A stretch of 20,151 nucleotides of DNA from Candidatus Bathyarchaeota archaeon (GTDB lineage Archaea > Thermoproteota > Bathyarchaeia > RBG-16-48-13 > GCA-020355125): assembly GCA_030607815.1 (NCBI GenBank), contig JAUWJG010000004.1, positions 1 to 20,151 of the forward strand, written 5' to 3'. Each line of letters starts with the position of its first letter. Positions within the stretch are counted from its first letter, which is position 1. Below, in pieces: positions 1 through 7,743 of this stretch. Under the pieces are notes generated by a model. It was not told the DNA's origin. It saw nothing but the letters and a program-made list of their open reading frames with translations, and made no database searches. The translations under genes were made by a program, and so were the position numbers.

Positions 1-330
1 CTCTTTTTTAGAATATAGAATTTAAGAGAGATCAATAAACGACTACTAGAGTTCTAAATATTTTGTTAATAAAAGAGGCAAATTAGATAATTGTTAAGGT
101 GTACATTAAATAAGACAATGGAAATCAACACTGAAAATAACTTGCATGTTACTTCAGGATTTAGTGGAGTTGTAAGGTGTGGAGAAGAAGATTGTCAAGA
201 GAATACTCGTAAAAGATAACACTAGAAAACCAATAATGTATATAGTATGAATTGACTTAGCTTTCAAAGAGGATAGAACAGCATCGTTCCATGTTTGGTG
301 GCTTTGTTGTCCCAATAAAATCTTTTAAAG
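1..330. other. Gene-poor left edge
   Basis: No gene can be supported here. A 33-codon reading frame (118-219, +) encodes a Cys-x4-Cys stretch (RCGEEDC). After a frame change, a second open stretch follows to about 330, with a Cys-Cys pair near its end. The first part faintly resembles the Cys-rich C-terminal zinc region of some class II aminoacyl-tRNA synthetases, but the match is too short to name. A lone TGTACA lies at 100-105. The stretch may hold the relic of a gene or may be non-coding. Confidence 0.3.
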
Positions 331-999
331 TTAAATATCGTCTCCAGAGTTATCTGTATCTTTTTCGACAGATATCTTTTTCTCAAGACGATATATAGCT
401 TTCTCTAATGATCTTCTTCTTGTTTCAGTTGAAAGCTCCCCCATTGTTAGTTCTATAAGACGGCGAGCAATATCACATTTCCGTCTTAGTTCAGGGATTA
501 AACGGTAGGCTCCTTCAAGAGAGATAAGTTCTAAGTAGATATTTTCCATGTATTGGAGAGAGATTTCGGCAATTTCTGATCTGTTCTTCCTCAAAGAATC
601 TAAAGCTCTCCTCCGAAACTCACCAATAGCGTCAGCAAGACCTAGGAGGTATGCAATAGTCGGAATATTTATTTCATGAGGGGTAGGGAATATATCGTGT
701 TCTACAATCTTGAGAAAGATTTTGGCTTCAGCGTACTCTTGATACGCTATTCTCATAGAACCAGTTATCAGTTCTTGGTGGATTGAAGTAAGATCATTCA
801 TCTTTTTCAACATTTTTTCTGCTTCAGACAATTTTTCTTTTGCATTTGAAAAGTCATCGCGATGTATAGCCATAATTGACAGTTTAGAAAGAAACGTAAT
901 TTTCCTTGAAGTTGAAAAAAGTTCTTCTCGAACAATAGATTTCCTTTTGAGTTCTTCTCGAAAGCTTTTAATCATTTTTTTTAACGACAAATCGTTCAA
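331..999 (-). CDS. Translin-family nucleic-acid-binding protein
   Basis: This all-helical protein of 222 residues matches the archaeal translin/TRAX-like family. Eukaryotic members form the C3PO RNase or bind single-stranded nucleic acid; archaeal members are predicted RNA-binding or RNase proteins. The family signature is visible as GLADAIGEFRR (residues 120-130). The YQEYAEA segment (86-92) carries Glu88 and Glu91, aligning with TRAX metal-binding acidic residues together with Asp123 and Glu127, so nuclease activity is possible (inference). Length is typical. The start is uncertain. The listed TTG has AAAGG directly abutting it, which is too close for a ribosome binding site. A TTG three codons in (position 990) has better spacing, and the first ATG is at 975. 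The gene is transcribed away from the protease gene and stands alone. Confidence 0.82.
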   Translation of the reverse strand: MNDLSLKKMIKSFREELKRKSIVREELFSTSRKITFLSKLSIMAIHRDDFSNAKEKLSEAEKMLKKMNDLTSIHQELITGSMRIAYQEYAEAKIFLKIVEHDIFPTPHEINIPTIAYLLGLADAIGEFRRRALDSLRKNRSEIAEISLQYMENIYLELISLEGAYRLIPELRRKCDIARRLIELTMGELSTETRRRSLEKAIYRLEKKISVEKDTDNSGDDI

Positions 1000-1306
1000 C
1001 CTTTAAGATAATATGTTTATTGATAGTAGGTTTATAGTAATTTCTGAAATCGAGATAAATCTTTGAGAAAAGGATTATTTCATAAAATTAGGATTGGTTT
1101 ACATAAAACAAAAGAGATAGGTTATTTAAAGCTTATAATTTTATAGACTTTATAAACGCTGAATTCATGATAATATGGCTATGTTAGAAGCTTTCAGTTG
1201 CATTGGATTAAGGAATATTATAAGATTATGTGTGATTGGAAAAGGGAATTAAATGAAGAGAGAATGTTTATATTAGGATAAGTGTGTCTCTTTGGTTTGA
1301 AATTGG
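1000..1306. other. Divergent intergenic region
   Basis: This is AT-rich DNA between the divergent translin-family and protease genes. A strong TATA-like element (CTTTATAAA, 1148-1156) lies about 25 bp before an ATG that opens a 25-codon frame (1175-1252, +). That could be a leaderless small ORF, or the TATA could give a long leader for the protease gene. A second TATA-like element is nearer the protease start and is listed separately. Nothing else is recognised. Confidence 0.4.
1267..1275 (+). promoter_or_regulatory. TATA-like element of the protease gene
   Basis: TTTATATTA lies so that a start site about 25 bp downstream would fall near 1296, giving a leader of only 10-20 nt before the protease start codon. 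Short leaders are common in archaea. This is sequence inspection only. Confidence 0.4.
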
Positions 1307-2455
1307 ATGACAAGTATGGCTAATCGAGATACGGTTTCTATTTATTTGGATATTAAAGATCTTGTGGAAGCTGAATTCCAAATTAAAGATGCTTACATAA
1401 GAGAAGAGACCCCAACATTCATCATAATTCCTGAACCTCAACTTGAGGAGAAGTTAAAACGGATAAGAACTAAACTTAACGTAAAAGGAATAGAAGTAAA
1501 TATTCGCAAGAATGGTGAATACCTACAGTTAACAACTCAATTAAGTAAACTTCAGTCTGTTCCTTTAAAAAAATCATTTACATTAAACTATCCCTTAATC
1601 CTATTCATTGCAACAATAATAACTGTCACTATATCAGGTTACTTCAACGCTTCTAGCTATATCGATCTTTTAAAGATTTTAGGAAGAGACGATACAGTTA
1701 ATCTCTATGGACTTACAGCAGCATACACAATATCCGTGATGAGCATATTAGGTCTGCATGAATTGGCACATTATATTGCTTGTCGAAGACATAACATTAA
1801 GACCACGCTCCCCTTATTTATACCGGGAATACCAGGACTTTCTCCTTTAGGAACTTTTGGCGCGATCATAAGACAGAAAAGTCAAACGTTGAATCGAAAT
1901 GAACTGTTTGACATAGGTATTTCCGGACCGCTTGTTGGTTTCATTGTTGCCGTAATCGTCTCTTTTCTAGGGTACTCTTGGTCAGTTCCTGTGAGTATGG
2001 AGGAATATGCTAGAATAGAGTTGACGATGGGTTCTGGTCAATCTATTATTCTTCCTGCTTTGTTTATGTTTCTTAAACCTTTTATCTTTCAGGGTCAAAA
2101 TAGCTATAGTTATTTTCTTCATCCAATCGCTATTGCGGGATGGTTGGGAACTCTTCTAACATTTCTTAACATTTTTCCAATAGGACAACTTGATGGTGGC
2201 CACGTATCCAGAGCCGTCTTTGGTCCAAAATGGCATCGTAGAATATCATACATAATGATGGGTGTGATGGCTTTAACTGGATGGTGGGTAATGGCAATAT
2301 TGGCAATATTTCTTCTAGGTGGAAAACATCCAGAATTATTAGATGAGGTGTCGCCACTCTCAAAGAAGAGGAAAATCATAGCCCTATTGTTAGTAGTAAT
2401 TTTTTTCGCATGTTTTACATTTTCTCCTGATCTAGCGCCTCTGATTTATGGTTAG
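1307..2455 (+). CDS. Site-2 protease-type membrane metalloprotease (M50)
   Basis: This is a 382-residue polytopic membrane protein that cleaves substrates within the membrane by family analogy. The zinc motif HELAH (His151, Glu152, His155) and the third-ligand motif LDGGH (Asp296) are intact. The characteristic NRNELFDIGISGPLVGF segment follows the first motif. About the first 85 residues are soluble and cytosolic-looking. Hydrophobic segments begin near residue 92 and continue to the C-terminus. Domain order and length match archaeal M50 proteins similar to plant EGY proteases, without a PDZ domain. The first ATG is listed, but an ATG three codons later (1316) has GGATGA at better spacing and may be the true start. 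Its last 8 nt overlap the PHP-domain gene, suggesting co-expression. The substrate is unknown. Confidence 0.88.
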   Translation: MTSMANRDTVSIYLDIKDLVEAEFQIKDAYIREETPTFIIIPEPQLEEKLKRIRTKLNVKGIEVNIRKNGEYLQLTTQLSKLQSVPLKKSFTLNYPLILFIATIITVTISGYFNASSYIDLLKILGRDDTVNLYGLTAAYTISVMSILGLHELAHYIACRRHNIKTTLPLFIPGIPGLSPLGTFGAIIRQKSQTLNRNELFDIGISGPLVGFIVAVIVSFLGYSWSVPVSMEEYARIELTMGSGQSIILPALFMFLKPFIFQGQNSYSYFLHPIAIAGWLGTLLTFLNIFPIGQLDGGHVSRAVFGPKWHRRISYIMMGVMALTGWWVMAILAIFLLGGKHPELLDEVSPLSKKRKIIALLLVVIFFACFTFSPDLAPLIYG

Positions 2456-3221
2456 AAAAAAGGAGAATAAAGTATTATTGTCTAGTAGAGATTCCCTCCT
2501 TATTGAAAGAATTGATCTTCACATTCACACATCATTTTCTGATGGTAATTATTCTGTTGAAGAAGCAGTTAAAATAGCTGAGATTAAAGGTTTAAAGATT
2601 GTAGCTATAACAGACCATTATAGTGAGGTACAATATCGATCAAATAGAATTACTCGAAGTCAATTTTCAAGATATGTGCAAACACTCAATAATTTCACGG
2701 TTCTTAAAGGGGTAGAAGTTGAGATACTTCAGGATGGAACCGTCTCAATCTCTAAAAATAAGGTGAAAGAACTGGACATTGTCATTGGAGGTTTACATTC
2801 AATTAACAACATAAAATTTTGGGGTGATTATAGTCCAATATGGGATCCCGAAAGATTTGTTGAGAAAGTTCGAGTAACTTTAATAAAATCCATGGAGAGT
2901 GGTATATTGGATGTTATTGCTCACGCATCGTGGCTCCCAGAGATTATTCGAAAAGAAACACATAGAAAGATAACTAAAGATTGGATTGAGAGTGTAGTCG
3001 ACGCTTTCTGTGATGAGGGAGTTGCAGTTGAACTTAATTGTGCTTGGAAGGTTCCAGATGAAAGATTTGTCGAATATTGTGTGAAGAAAGGAGTGAAACT
3101 GTCTATTGGAAGTGACGCTCACCAACGATTAATGATTGGAAAAACAGATTATGCTATTAATATACTAAAAAAAATGAAGGTTCCTGAAGACCTTATTTTC
3201 ATTCCAACGTCTTTATTCTAA
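2448..3221 (+). CDS. PHP-domain metal-dependent phosphoesterase
   Basis: This 257-residue protein is a single PHP domain, a family that hydrolyses phosphoesters with a trinuclear metal site. Visible metal ligands are HxH (His25, His27), TDH (Asp56, His57), Glu90 within KGVEVEI, His117, His159 in AHAS, and the C-terminal SDAH (Asp223, His225). The layout resembles YcdX/PolX-type PHP domains and histidinol-phosphatase-like proteins. No polymerase or HIS2-specific context is present, so the substrate cannot be named. The start overlaps the protease stop by 8 nt with no clear ribosome binding site, fitting translational coupling. A TTG at 2478 downstream of GGAG is an alternative. No membrane segments are seen. 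Confidence 0.85.
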   Translation: MVRKKENKVLLSSRDSLLIERIDLHIHTSFSDGNYSVEEAVKIAEIKGLKIVAITDHYSEVQYRSNRITRSQFSRYVQTLNNFTVLKGVEVEILQDGTVSISKNKVKELDIVIGGLHSINNIKFWGDYSPIWDPERFVEKVRVTLIKSMESGILDVIAHASWLPEIIRKETHRKITKDWIESVVDAFCDEGVAVELNCAWKVPDERFVEYCVKKGVKLSIGSDAHQRLMIGKTDYAINILKKMKVPEDLIFIPTSLF

Positions 3222-3328
3222 GGGCTTATGATGATACAAAAATGGATAAGTATTTAATAATTGATTGTGAAGATTACAGATACACAAACAAGTTTTCTCA
3301 TATTTTTTGAAGCGTTAAAAAAAGGAAT

Positions 3329-3360
3329 GTTATCATGCTTCTTGATAACGGTCTCCGTTA
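3329..3360. repeat. Two overlapping, mutually exclusive inverted repeats
   Basis: GTTATCA (3329-3335) pairs with TGATAAC (3343-3349) across a 7-nt loop. TAACGG (3346-3351) pairs with CCGTTA (3355-3360) across TCT. The segment TAAC (3346-3349) belongs to both stems, so as RNA only one can form at a time. The arrangement looks like an attenuator or switch, but no gene lies immediately downstream. It could equally be two protein-binding palindromes or chance. Confidence 0.4.
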
Positions 3361-3750
3361 ATTCTTGAGAAAACATGATGAATACTTAAGTTTAGATAGT
3401 GTTAATAAGAGAAATGATGAATGCTGCTAAATTTTAAGACAGGCAGAGTTGGCATTACAGAAGTGATAAAAGTTTAATGATTTAACCATCTCGTCTAAAG
3501 TTAGATGGATGAAACTGAAAAATTGTGAGTCTGATGCTGATTCATTGTAGTTCCACAGTATTTTTATTTCTGCAATGAGATAATTTGAGTTGGGTATGTT
3601 ATGACGACTCTGGCCCATATGAAAAAATGATTTAGATCTTGAGAACTGAGCATACCTTAACCTTTTTTATTTTGTTAACGAAATACATTGAAAAAGAAAG
3701 ATTTTTTATTTTTAGAAAAAAAGAAAAACTGTTTTGACAGAAATACATAA

Positions 3751-3764
3751 AGAAAGAATTTAAA
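3751..3764 (+). promoter_or_regulatory. BRE/TATA promoter of the PurF-like gene
   Basis: A purine-rich AGAAAG (3751-3756), BRE-like, is followed by TTTAAA (3759-3764). A start site about 25 bp downstream would be near 3787, leaving a leader of about 80 nt. The predicted start site falls at the edge of the palindrome at 3785-3803. Confidence 0.45.
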
Positions 3765-3784
3765 GGATTAAATTGTATCGATAG

Positions 3785-3803
3785 ACGAATGAATTTCATT
3801 CGT
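3785..3803. promoter_or_regulatory. 19-bp palindrome, likely operator
   Basis: ACGAATGAATTTCATTCGT is a perfect inverted repeat with 9-bp arms around one central T. It overlaps the predicted transcription start of the PurF-like gene, the usual place for a repressor operator in archaea. As RNA it could also form a 7-bp hairpin at the 5' end of the leader. No regulator is identified in the window. Confidence 0.5.
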
Positions 3804-3866
3804 TGTTAATATTGATGTTATGTTTTGTAGACTTGGAGTAAATAATAAATAATTGTGGGATAGAAA

Positions 3867-5435
3867 ATGGGCGGTCTCTTTGGAGTAGTTTCAAGGGAGA
3901 ATTGTATAACTGATCTATTCTATGGAATAGATTACCATTCACATTTAGGTACCACAATTGGAGGTTTAGTGGTTTTATCGGATACAATTACTAAGCCGAT
4001 ATGTCATGAAATTACAAATAGTCATTTTAAGACAGAGTTCAAAGATGATTTTGATAAACAGAAAGGTAATTTAGGCATAGGAGTGATAAGTTCTCGAGAA
4101 GAAGATAAACAACCTCTCGTTTTTAGATCTAAGCTCGGCACATTTGCGCTATGTACAGACGGTTTTATTAAAAATGCAGATACACTGATTGAAGAAATAA
4201 TTGAAAATGGCATATCATTTAAAGAGGGTTCAAGTAAAGTTAATCAAACAGAATTAGTAGGTGAGCTGATTTGTAAAGGTGTAAATATAACCGAAGGCAT
4301 CACCAAAATGTATGATAAAATCCACGGAACAATATCTCTTATATTATTGTCTGAAACTGAGAGGTGTATCTATGCATCTAGTGGCGTTTTCCCACTTGTT
4401 CTAGGAAAAAAGACAACAGTTAAAGGAGATAATTTTGCGGTTACCTCAGAAACGAGTGCTTTTGCTAACTTGAATTATGAGATTCAGACATATCTAGAAT
4501 ACAAAGATATAGTTTCAATAAATGAATTAAGCATAAAAACAAAGATGAAAAGTCGAGAAAAAATTGTATTCTGCCCATTTTTACATGTATATTTTGATTT
4601 TCCAACATCTTGTCACTATGGGATAAGTGGTGAAATTGTTAGGGAGAGATGTGGAGATTTTCTTGCACAAAATGATAATATTAAACCTTCCCTAATCATG
4701 GGTGTTGCAGATTCAGGGATTCCACATGCACACGGTTATGCTAAAGGGAAACTAAAACTAGGAATTAAAAAAGCGAAAAAAATCGTTAATCGTTTTATAC
4801 AGGGAATAATTAACTCGGATGAATTAAAGGATGATTTAACAGAAACCTTTGAATCAATGGCTCCTTTGAGAAGACCAGTAATAAAGTTTACAGCTGCGTG
4901 GGGTAGAAGTTACATTCCTCCCCAACAGTCTACGAGAGAGCTAGTTGCCTACTATAAACAGGTATCTAATCCTCAGATAATTCGGGATCAATCAATAATT
5001 CTTGTAGACGATTCGATAAGAAGGGGTACCCAACTGAAAAGATATCTCAAGGACAAGATTCAGCCACATAGACCAAAAGAAGTTCACGCCAGAATAGGAT
5101 CGCCACCGCAACTATTTGCATGTTATTTCGACGAAACTACGAAGAGGTCAGATCTAATAGCTTGGAGAGCTGTAAAGAAAATTGAGGGAGGAGAACCAAA
5201 GGATATAAGCGAATATCTGGAGGTGTCGTCTAAAAAATATCAAATGTTGAACGCAATAATTCAAGAGGCCATAGGAACAATATCTCTAAAATTTATCTCT
5301 CTAGATGACATGATTAAAGCCATCATTGAAGCTCCAGAAAATACAATTCTAAAAGAAGAAAATCTGTGTACGTACTGTTGGTCTGGAAAGAAACCGATCC
5401 TAAACGATGCAATATTTCAAGCTAAATTATTGTAA
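3867..5435 (+). CDS. PurF-like phosphoribosyltransferase with inactive glutaminase domain
   Basis: This 522-residue protein has the architecture of glutamine PRPP amidotransferase, the first enzyme of purine synthesis: an N-terminal Ntn-type glutaminase domain (about 1-230) and a C-terminal type I phosphoribosyltransferase domain (about 240-490). The PRPP loop VDDSIRRGT (380-388) is intact. Cys236, Cys419, Cys501 and Cys504 align with the four [4Fe-4S] ligands of Bacillus-type PurF. The glutaminase site is not intact. The protein begins MGGLFG where PurF has the Cys nucleophile, the GHxRYxT glutamine-binding motif is replaced near residues 70-77, and the HNG motif reads TDG (97-99). Thus it should be unable to use glutamine (inference from known PurF sites). 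It may use free ammonia or serve another PRPP-dependent reaction. I recall similar MGG-starting paralogues in bacteria but cannot check. GTGGGA precedes the ATG by 6 nt. It is monocistronic. Confidence 0.82.
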   Translation: MGGLFGVVSRENCITDLFYGIDYHSHLGTTIGGLVVLSDTITKPICHEITNSHFKTEFKDDFDKQKGNLGIGVISSREEDKQPLVFRSKLGTFALCTDGFIKNADTLIEEIIENGISFKEGSSKVNQTELVGELICKGVNITEGITKMYDKIHGTISLILLSETERCIYASSGVFPLVLGKKTTVKGDNFAVTSETSAFANLNYEIQTYLEYKDIVSINELSIKTKMKSREKIVFCPFLHVYFDFPTSCHYGISGEIVRERCGDFLAQNDNIKPSLIMGVADSGIPHAHGYAKGKLKLGIKKAKKIVNRFIQGIINSDELKDDLTETFESMAPLRRPVIKFTAAWGRSYIPPQQSTRELVAYYKQVSNPQIIRDQSIILVDDSIRRGTQLKRYLKDKIQPHRPKEVHARIGSPPQLFACYFDETTKRSDLIAWRAVKKIEGGEPKDISEYLEVSSKKYQMLNAIIQEAIGTISLKFISLDDMIKAIIEAPENTILKEENLCTYCWSGKKPILNDAIFQAKLL

Positions 5436-5486
5436 CTTGTTAGAAATGTAACGTTACAGTTTATTTTAAGTTGGTAACCATAGGTT

Positions 5487-5520
5487 AGGTTGAGTTAGAA
5501 AATTAATCTCAACTTTTCTG
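5487..5520 (+). terminator. Possible terminator of the PurF-like gene
   Basis: GTTGAG (5489-5494) and CTCAAC (5508-5513) form a stem across a 13-nt loop. It is extendable by a G-T and an A-T pair and is followed by TTTCT. It lies about 50 bp after the PurF-like stop, where that gene converges on the minus-strand recJ-like relic. Confidence 0.3.
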
Positions 5521-5534
5521 ACAAAAAATAAAGA

Positions 5535-7000
5535 TCAATCAGTGTTTATAGTGTGATAAATTGAACCAACAAGTTTGTTAATAGATCTGACAAATTGGTT
5601 TTCAGCCTCTTTTGGAAAAAGTGCACCAGCAACAACATTGTCTCTCCCACCTCTACCGTTAAATTTTGTTGAGATTTCGCGGAATATTGAACTAGATCGA
5701 TTTTACCCATATTGAAACCATGAAGGATTTCTCCCAGAAACCTTTACCATTCCATCTTCAGCCGAAGTTAAGGCGATGATGGGCATCTCTCTTTTAGATA
5801 ACTACTAGAGAGTATGCTAGCTATTGTACCTATGATTAATTCATTTAGTTTATTAGAACCATCGATGATGTATATAGTCTTGAGTTTCCTTAAAACGTTA
5901 AGAGTATATATTACCCAATTCAAGTATTGAGAGCACATCTTCTTATAAGTAACGAGAATCTTGAGAGCTTCATCTAAGATTTCACCACGACTACCCCTCA
6001 TTACTGTTAAACCTAAACCACCCGCCCTCAAGCGATCATGGGTAATCAAGAATAAAGCGTATTCTCGCCAATCTCACATCGGGTTAAATCTGTCTTCATG
6101 AGTTAGTGTATAGATTTTGCTGATGAGTCTTAAGACTTCTGAATCAGGTGACTCCTTTGATGGAAGATATGTCACTATTTTTAGAAAATTTTTCTCTTTC
6201 GCCTCAACTGTAAGATTATTGATGACTCTCCATCAATCGTAAACCTTAAGTTAAATATCTAAATTATTCAAAAAACCAAGACATTTATCCTCAGCATTAC
6301 TCAAATCTTGAATGAAAGGGTGTGTAGTATTTACTAAAACTTTATGAATTGGTCTCGTTTCTCTTCCGAAAAAAAAAGATCATTTTCAACACTTACGCAT
6401 CCTGCATTCACTACGTCGTCTACTATGTTTTCATTGAGATCTATCAATCCTCTTTCATCATACTTATCTTGTGAATCCCCAAGATCGCCAACAATGGCTA
6501 GAGGAGCTGGATCAATGTTAGTGTTATCTATGGCTTTTGCGGATAAGTAGGTGACTCCAGTGCCACTTATTTCTCGAGCATTATTGTAACTTGCAAGATG
6601 GGGATTACATGGATAAATAGAGGAACAGTTTCATCCATTGGCTTGAGATGACTAAGAATTATTAATTCGCAATCTTTAAACTTAGCATCAAAAAAGTCAA
6701 GGCTTCCACACCATAAATCTATAAAAAGTAGTAGTGATTGATCTTCGCTGATAAGTTAATTAACTATTTTTTCATTAAGTTGCTTTACAACACTTTTCTA
6801 AAGAAAGCTTCAGCTCTTTAAAGTGTTTTACCTAAAATACTTGCTGTTGCTAATCCATCTGCATCTATATGGAAGATAACTCGGATGAATTCGTAGGGAT
6901 CAAACGTTTCTTAATAGTATTAGCTATGTGTGTTATTCTGATGAAAAAATCCTTAAAAAATATTTTCCGTCATCATCAACCAATCTACCGCCTGGTTCAT
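5535..7000 (-). pseudogene. Decayed RecJ/DHH-family nuclease gene (archaeal GAN-type)
   Basis: Fragments of an archaeal RecJ-like single-strand DNA exonuclease read in order along the minus strand but in shifting frames. FIRVIFHIDADGLATA (motif I, 6854-6871) comes first. LISHL-type remains replace the DHH motif (SHL at 6645-6653). Then come EISGTGVTYL, APLAIVGDLGDSQ, FGRETRPIHKVL, and a stretch equivalent to PMRDxREYA that is cut by TGA (6074-6076). IDGSNKLNELIIGTIASIL and the C-terminal GGRDNVVAGALFP (about 5625-5651; the family has GGHDxAAGA) follow. At least five frame changes and in-frame stops (for example TAA at 6756-6758) separate the parts, and the metal-binding DHH is gone, so the product is dead. 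The original ATG overlaps the S15 stop as ATGA, showing it was once the next gene of that operon. The remaining codons still look protein-like, so decay is fairly recent. Confidence 0.9.
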
Positions 7001-7428
7001 ACATATTCAATTTGAGGTATGTATTTCCAATCTTGAGGTAAGCTATTGGTCCTTCGGTAGTATTTAGCTAAACGACGTATCCGAGCTGCGATTAATTGTA
7101 AAGATCTCCTGTTTAAAACATCAGCTCGATTCCTATTCAAATGCCTACTGAGGGTTGAAGCTTTCTGAAGCAAATTAGTTAAGTCTTCAGGAATAGGAAT
7201 CTCTATACCGCTATCCAGAATAATTTGCGTAATTGATTTTCCTACAATTGGCTTGACAAGAGGAATGCCATATTGATCTCTGAGAATAACTCCGATTTTA
7301 CTCGGGGGATTTTCTTCCTTTGTAAGTTTGATAACATAGGCTTCAACTTCCTCAGGACTGTATTTACACCATGCAGGTGGCCTTTTACTTAAAGGTCGTC
7401 TGGAACGGGATTTTCCTCGGCGGGTCAA
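6997..7428 (-). CDS. rps15: Small ribosomal subunit protein S15 (uS15)
   Basis: This 143-residue protein is the archaeal/eukaryotic form of uS15, with an N-terminal extension (RRGKSRSRRPLSKRPPAW) before the conserved helical core. The core signatures are YGIPLVKPIVGKSI, the leucine- and Lys/Arg-rich helices around ADVLNRRSL (about 103-111), and RIRRLAKYYRRTNSLP. It binds 16S rRNA in the central domain of the small subunit. The start is TTG, supported by a strong GGAGG (7436-7440 on this strand) 7 nt upstream. In many archaea this gene is followed by a recJ-like nuclease gene; here that partner is a relic. The stop TGA overlaps the relic's ATG. Confidence 0.96.
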   Translation of the reverse strand: MTRRGKSRSRRPLSKRPPAWCKYSPEEVEAYVIKLTKEENPPSKIGVILRDQYGIPLVKPIVGKSITQIILDSGIEIPIPEDLTNLLQKASTLSRHLNRNRADVLNRRSLQLIAARIRRLAKYYRRTNSLPQDWKYIPQIEYV

Positions 7429-7743
7429 ATGTTTTCCTCCATAATTTTACGTGATAATTAATAGAATATCTCTCCTAAGACGTCGCATTATTAGAGCTTC
7501 CTCTTATAAAGTTTTATTGCTTTATTAAGAAAATTTTGTATCAATTTTTTTCTAAATTCAATAGAAAAATTGAAAGAACTCTTTAGAAAATGGGTACCAA
7601 GGGCATACTCAGATCCGTGAGGGAAAATGAAGATAGATCATACATGATATCACTGAGATTAAGTTCTTTTAACCTAAATCACGCAGATTTTAATGAATAA
7701 GATTATAATATTGGGATAAATCTATTTTTGTACGGTTATTTGA
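7429..7743. other. Divergent region between S15 and the tRNA-binding protein
   Basis: This 315-bp AT-rich spacer carries the promoters of two divergent genes. CTTTATAAG (minus strand, 7503-7511) would start S15 transcription near 7482. TTATAATA (7703-7710) and GATAAAT nearby would give the plus-strand gene a very short leader or none. No RNA gene or further coding signal is seen between them. Confidence 0.45.
7503..7511 (-). promoter_or_regulatory. TATA box of the S15 gene
   Basis: CTTTATAAG reads on the minus strand. Its centre lies about 80 bp before the TTG start of S15, predicting a start site near 7482 and a leader of about 54 nt that contains the GGAGG ribosome binding site. Confidence 0.5.

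Larger units (their letters stand above)
3222..3866. other. Long gene-poor region before the PurF-like gene
   Basis: No intact gene is seen in this 645 bp. Between about 3241 and 3600 the plus strand has several moderately long open stretches broken by stops in changing frames, which could be the remains of a gene, but no family is recognisable. A 63-codon minus-strand frame (3427-3618) has no recognisable motif. The region holds a pair of overlapping hairpins (3329-3360), A/T-run-rich DNA (3660-3730), and the promoter and palindrome of the PurF-like gene. Confidence 0.4.

Noticed and set aside
3241..3600. Open stretches in shifting frames as a second pseudogene
   Set aside because: Unlike the RecJ relic, no family motif could be recognised in any frame, so it is reported only as gene-poor DNA.
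5768..6049. 93-codon minus-strand frame that could pass as an intact small gene
   Set aside because: Its sequence is an internal piece of the RecJ-family relic (GLTVMRGSRGE to IIGTIASIL), continuous with family motifs on both sides in other frames. It has no start context of its own.
6344..6550. 68-codon plus-strand frame
   Set aside because: It is antisense to the recJ-like relic, is low-complexity Ser/Thr-rich and has no family resemblance.
7590..7680. C/D-box sRNA-like pattern (ATGAAGA, ATGATAT, CACTGA)
   Set aside because: The boxes are degenerate and the internal spacing is too short for a guide element, so it is probably chance in AT-rich DNA.
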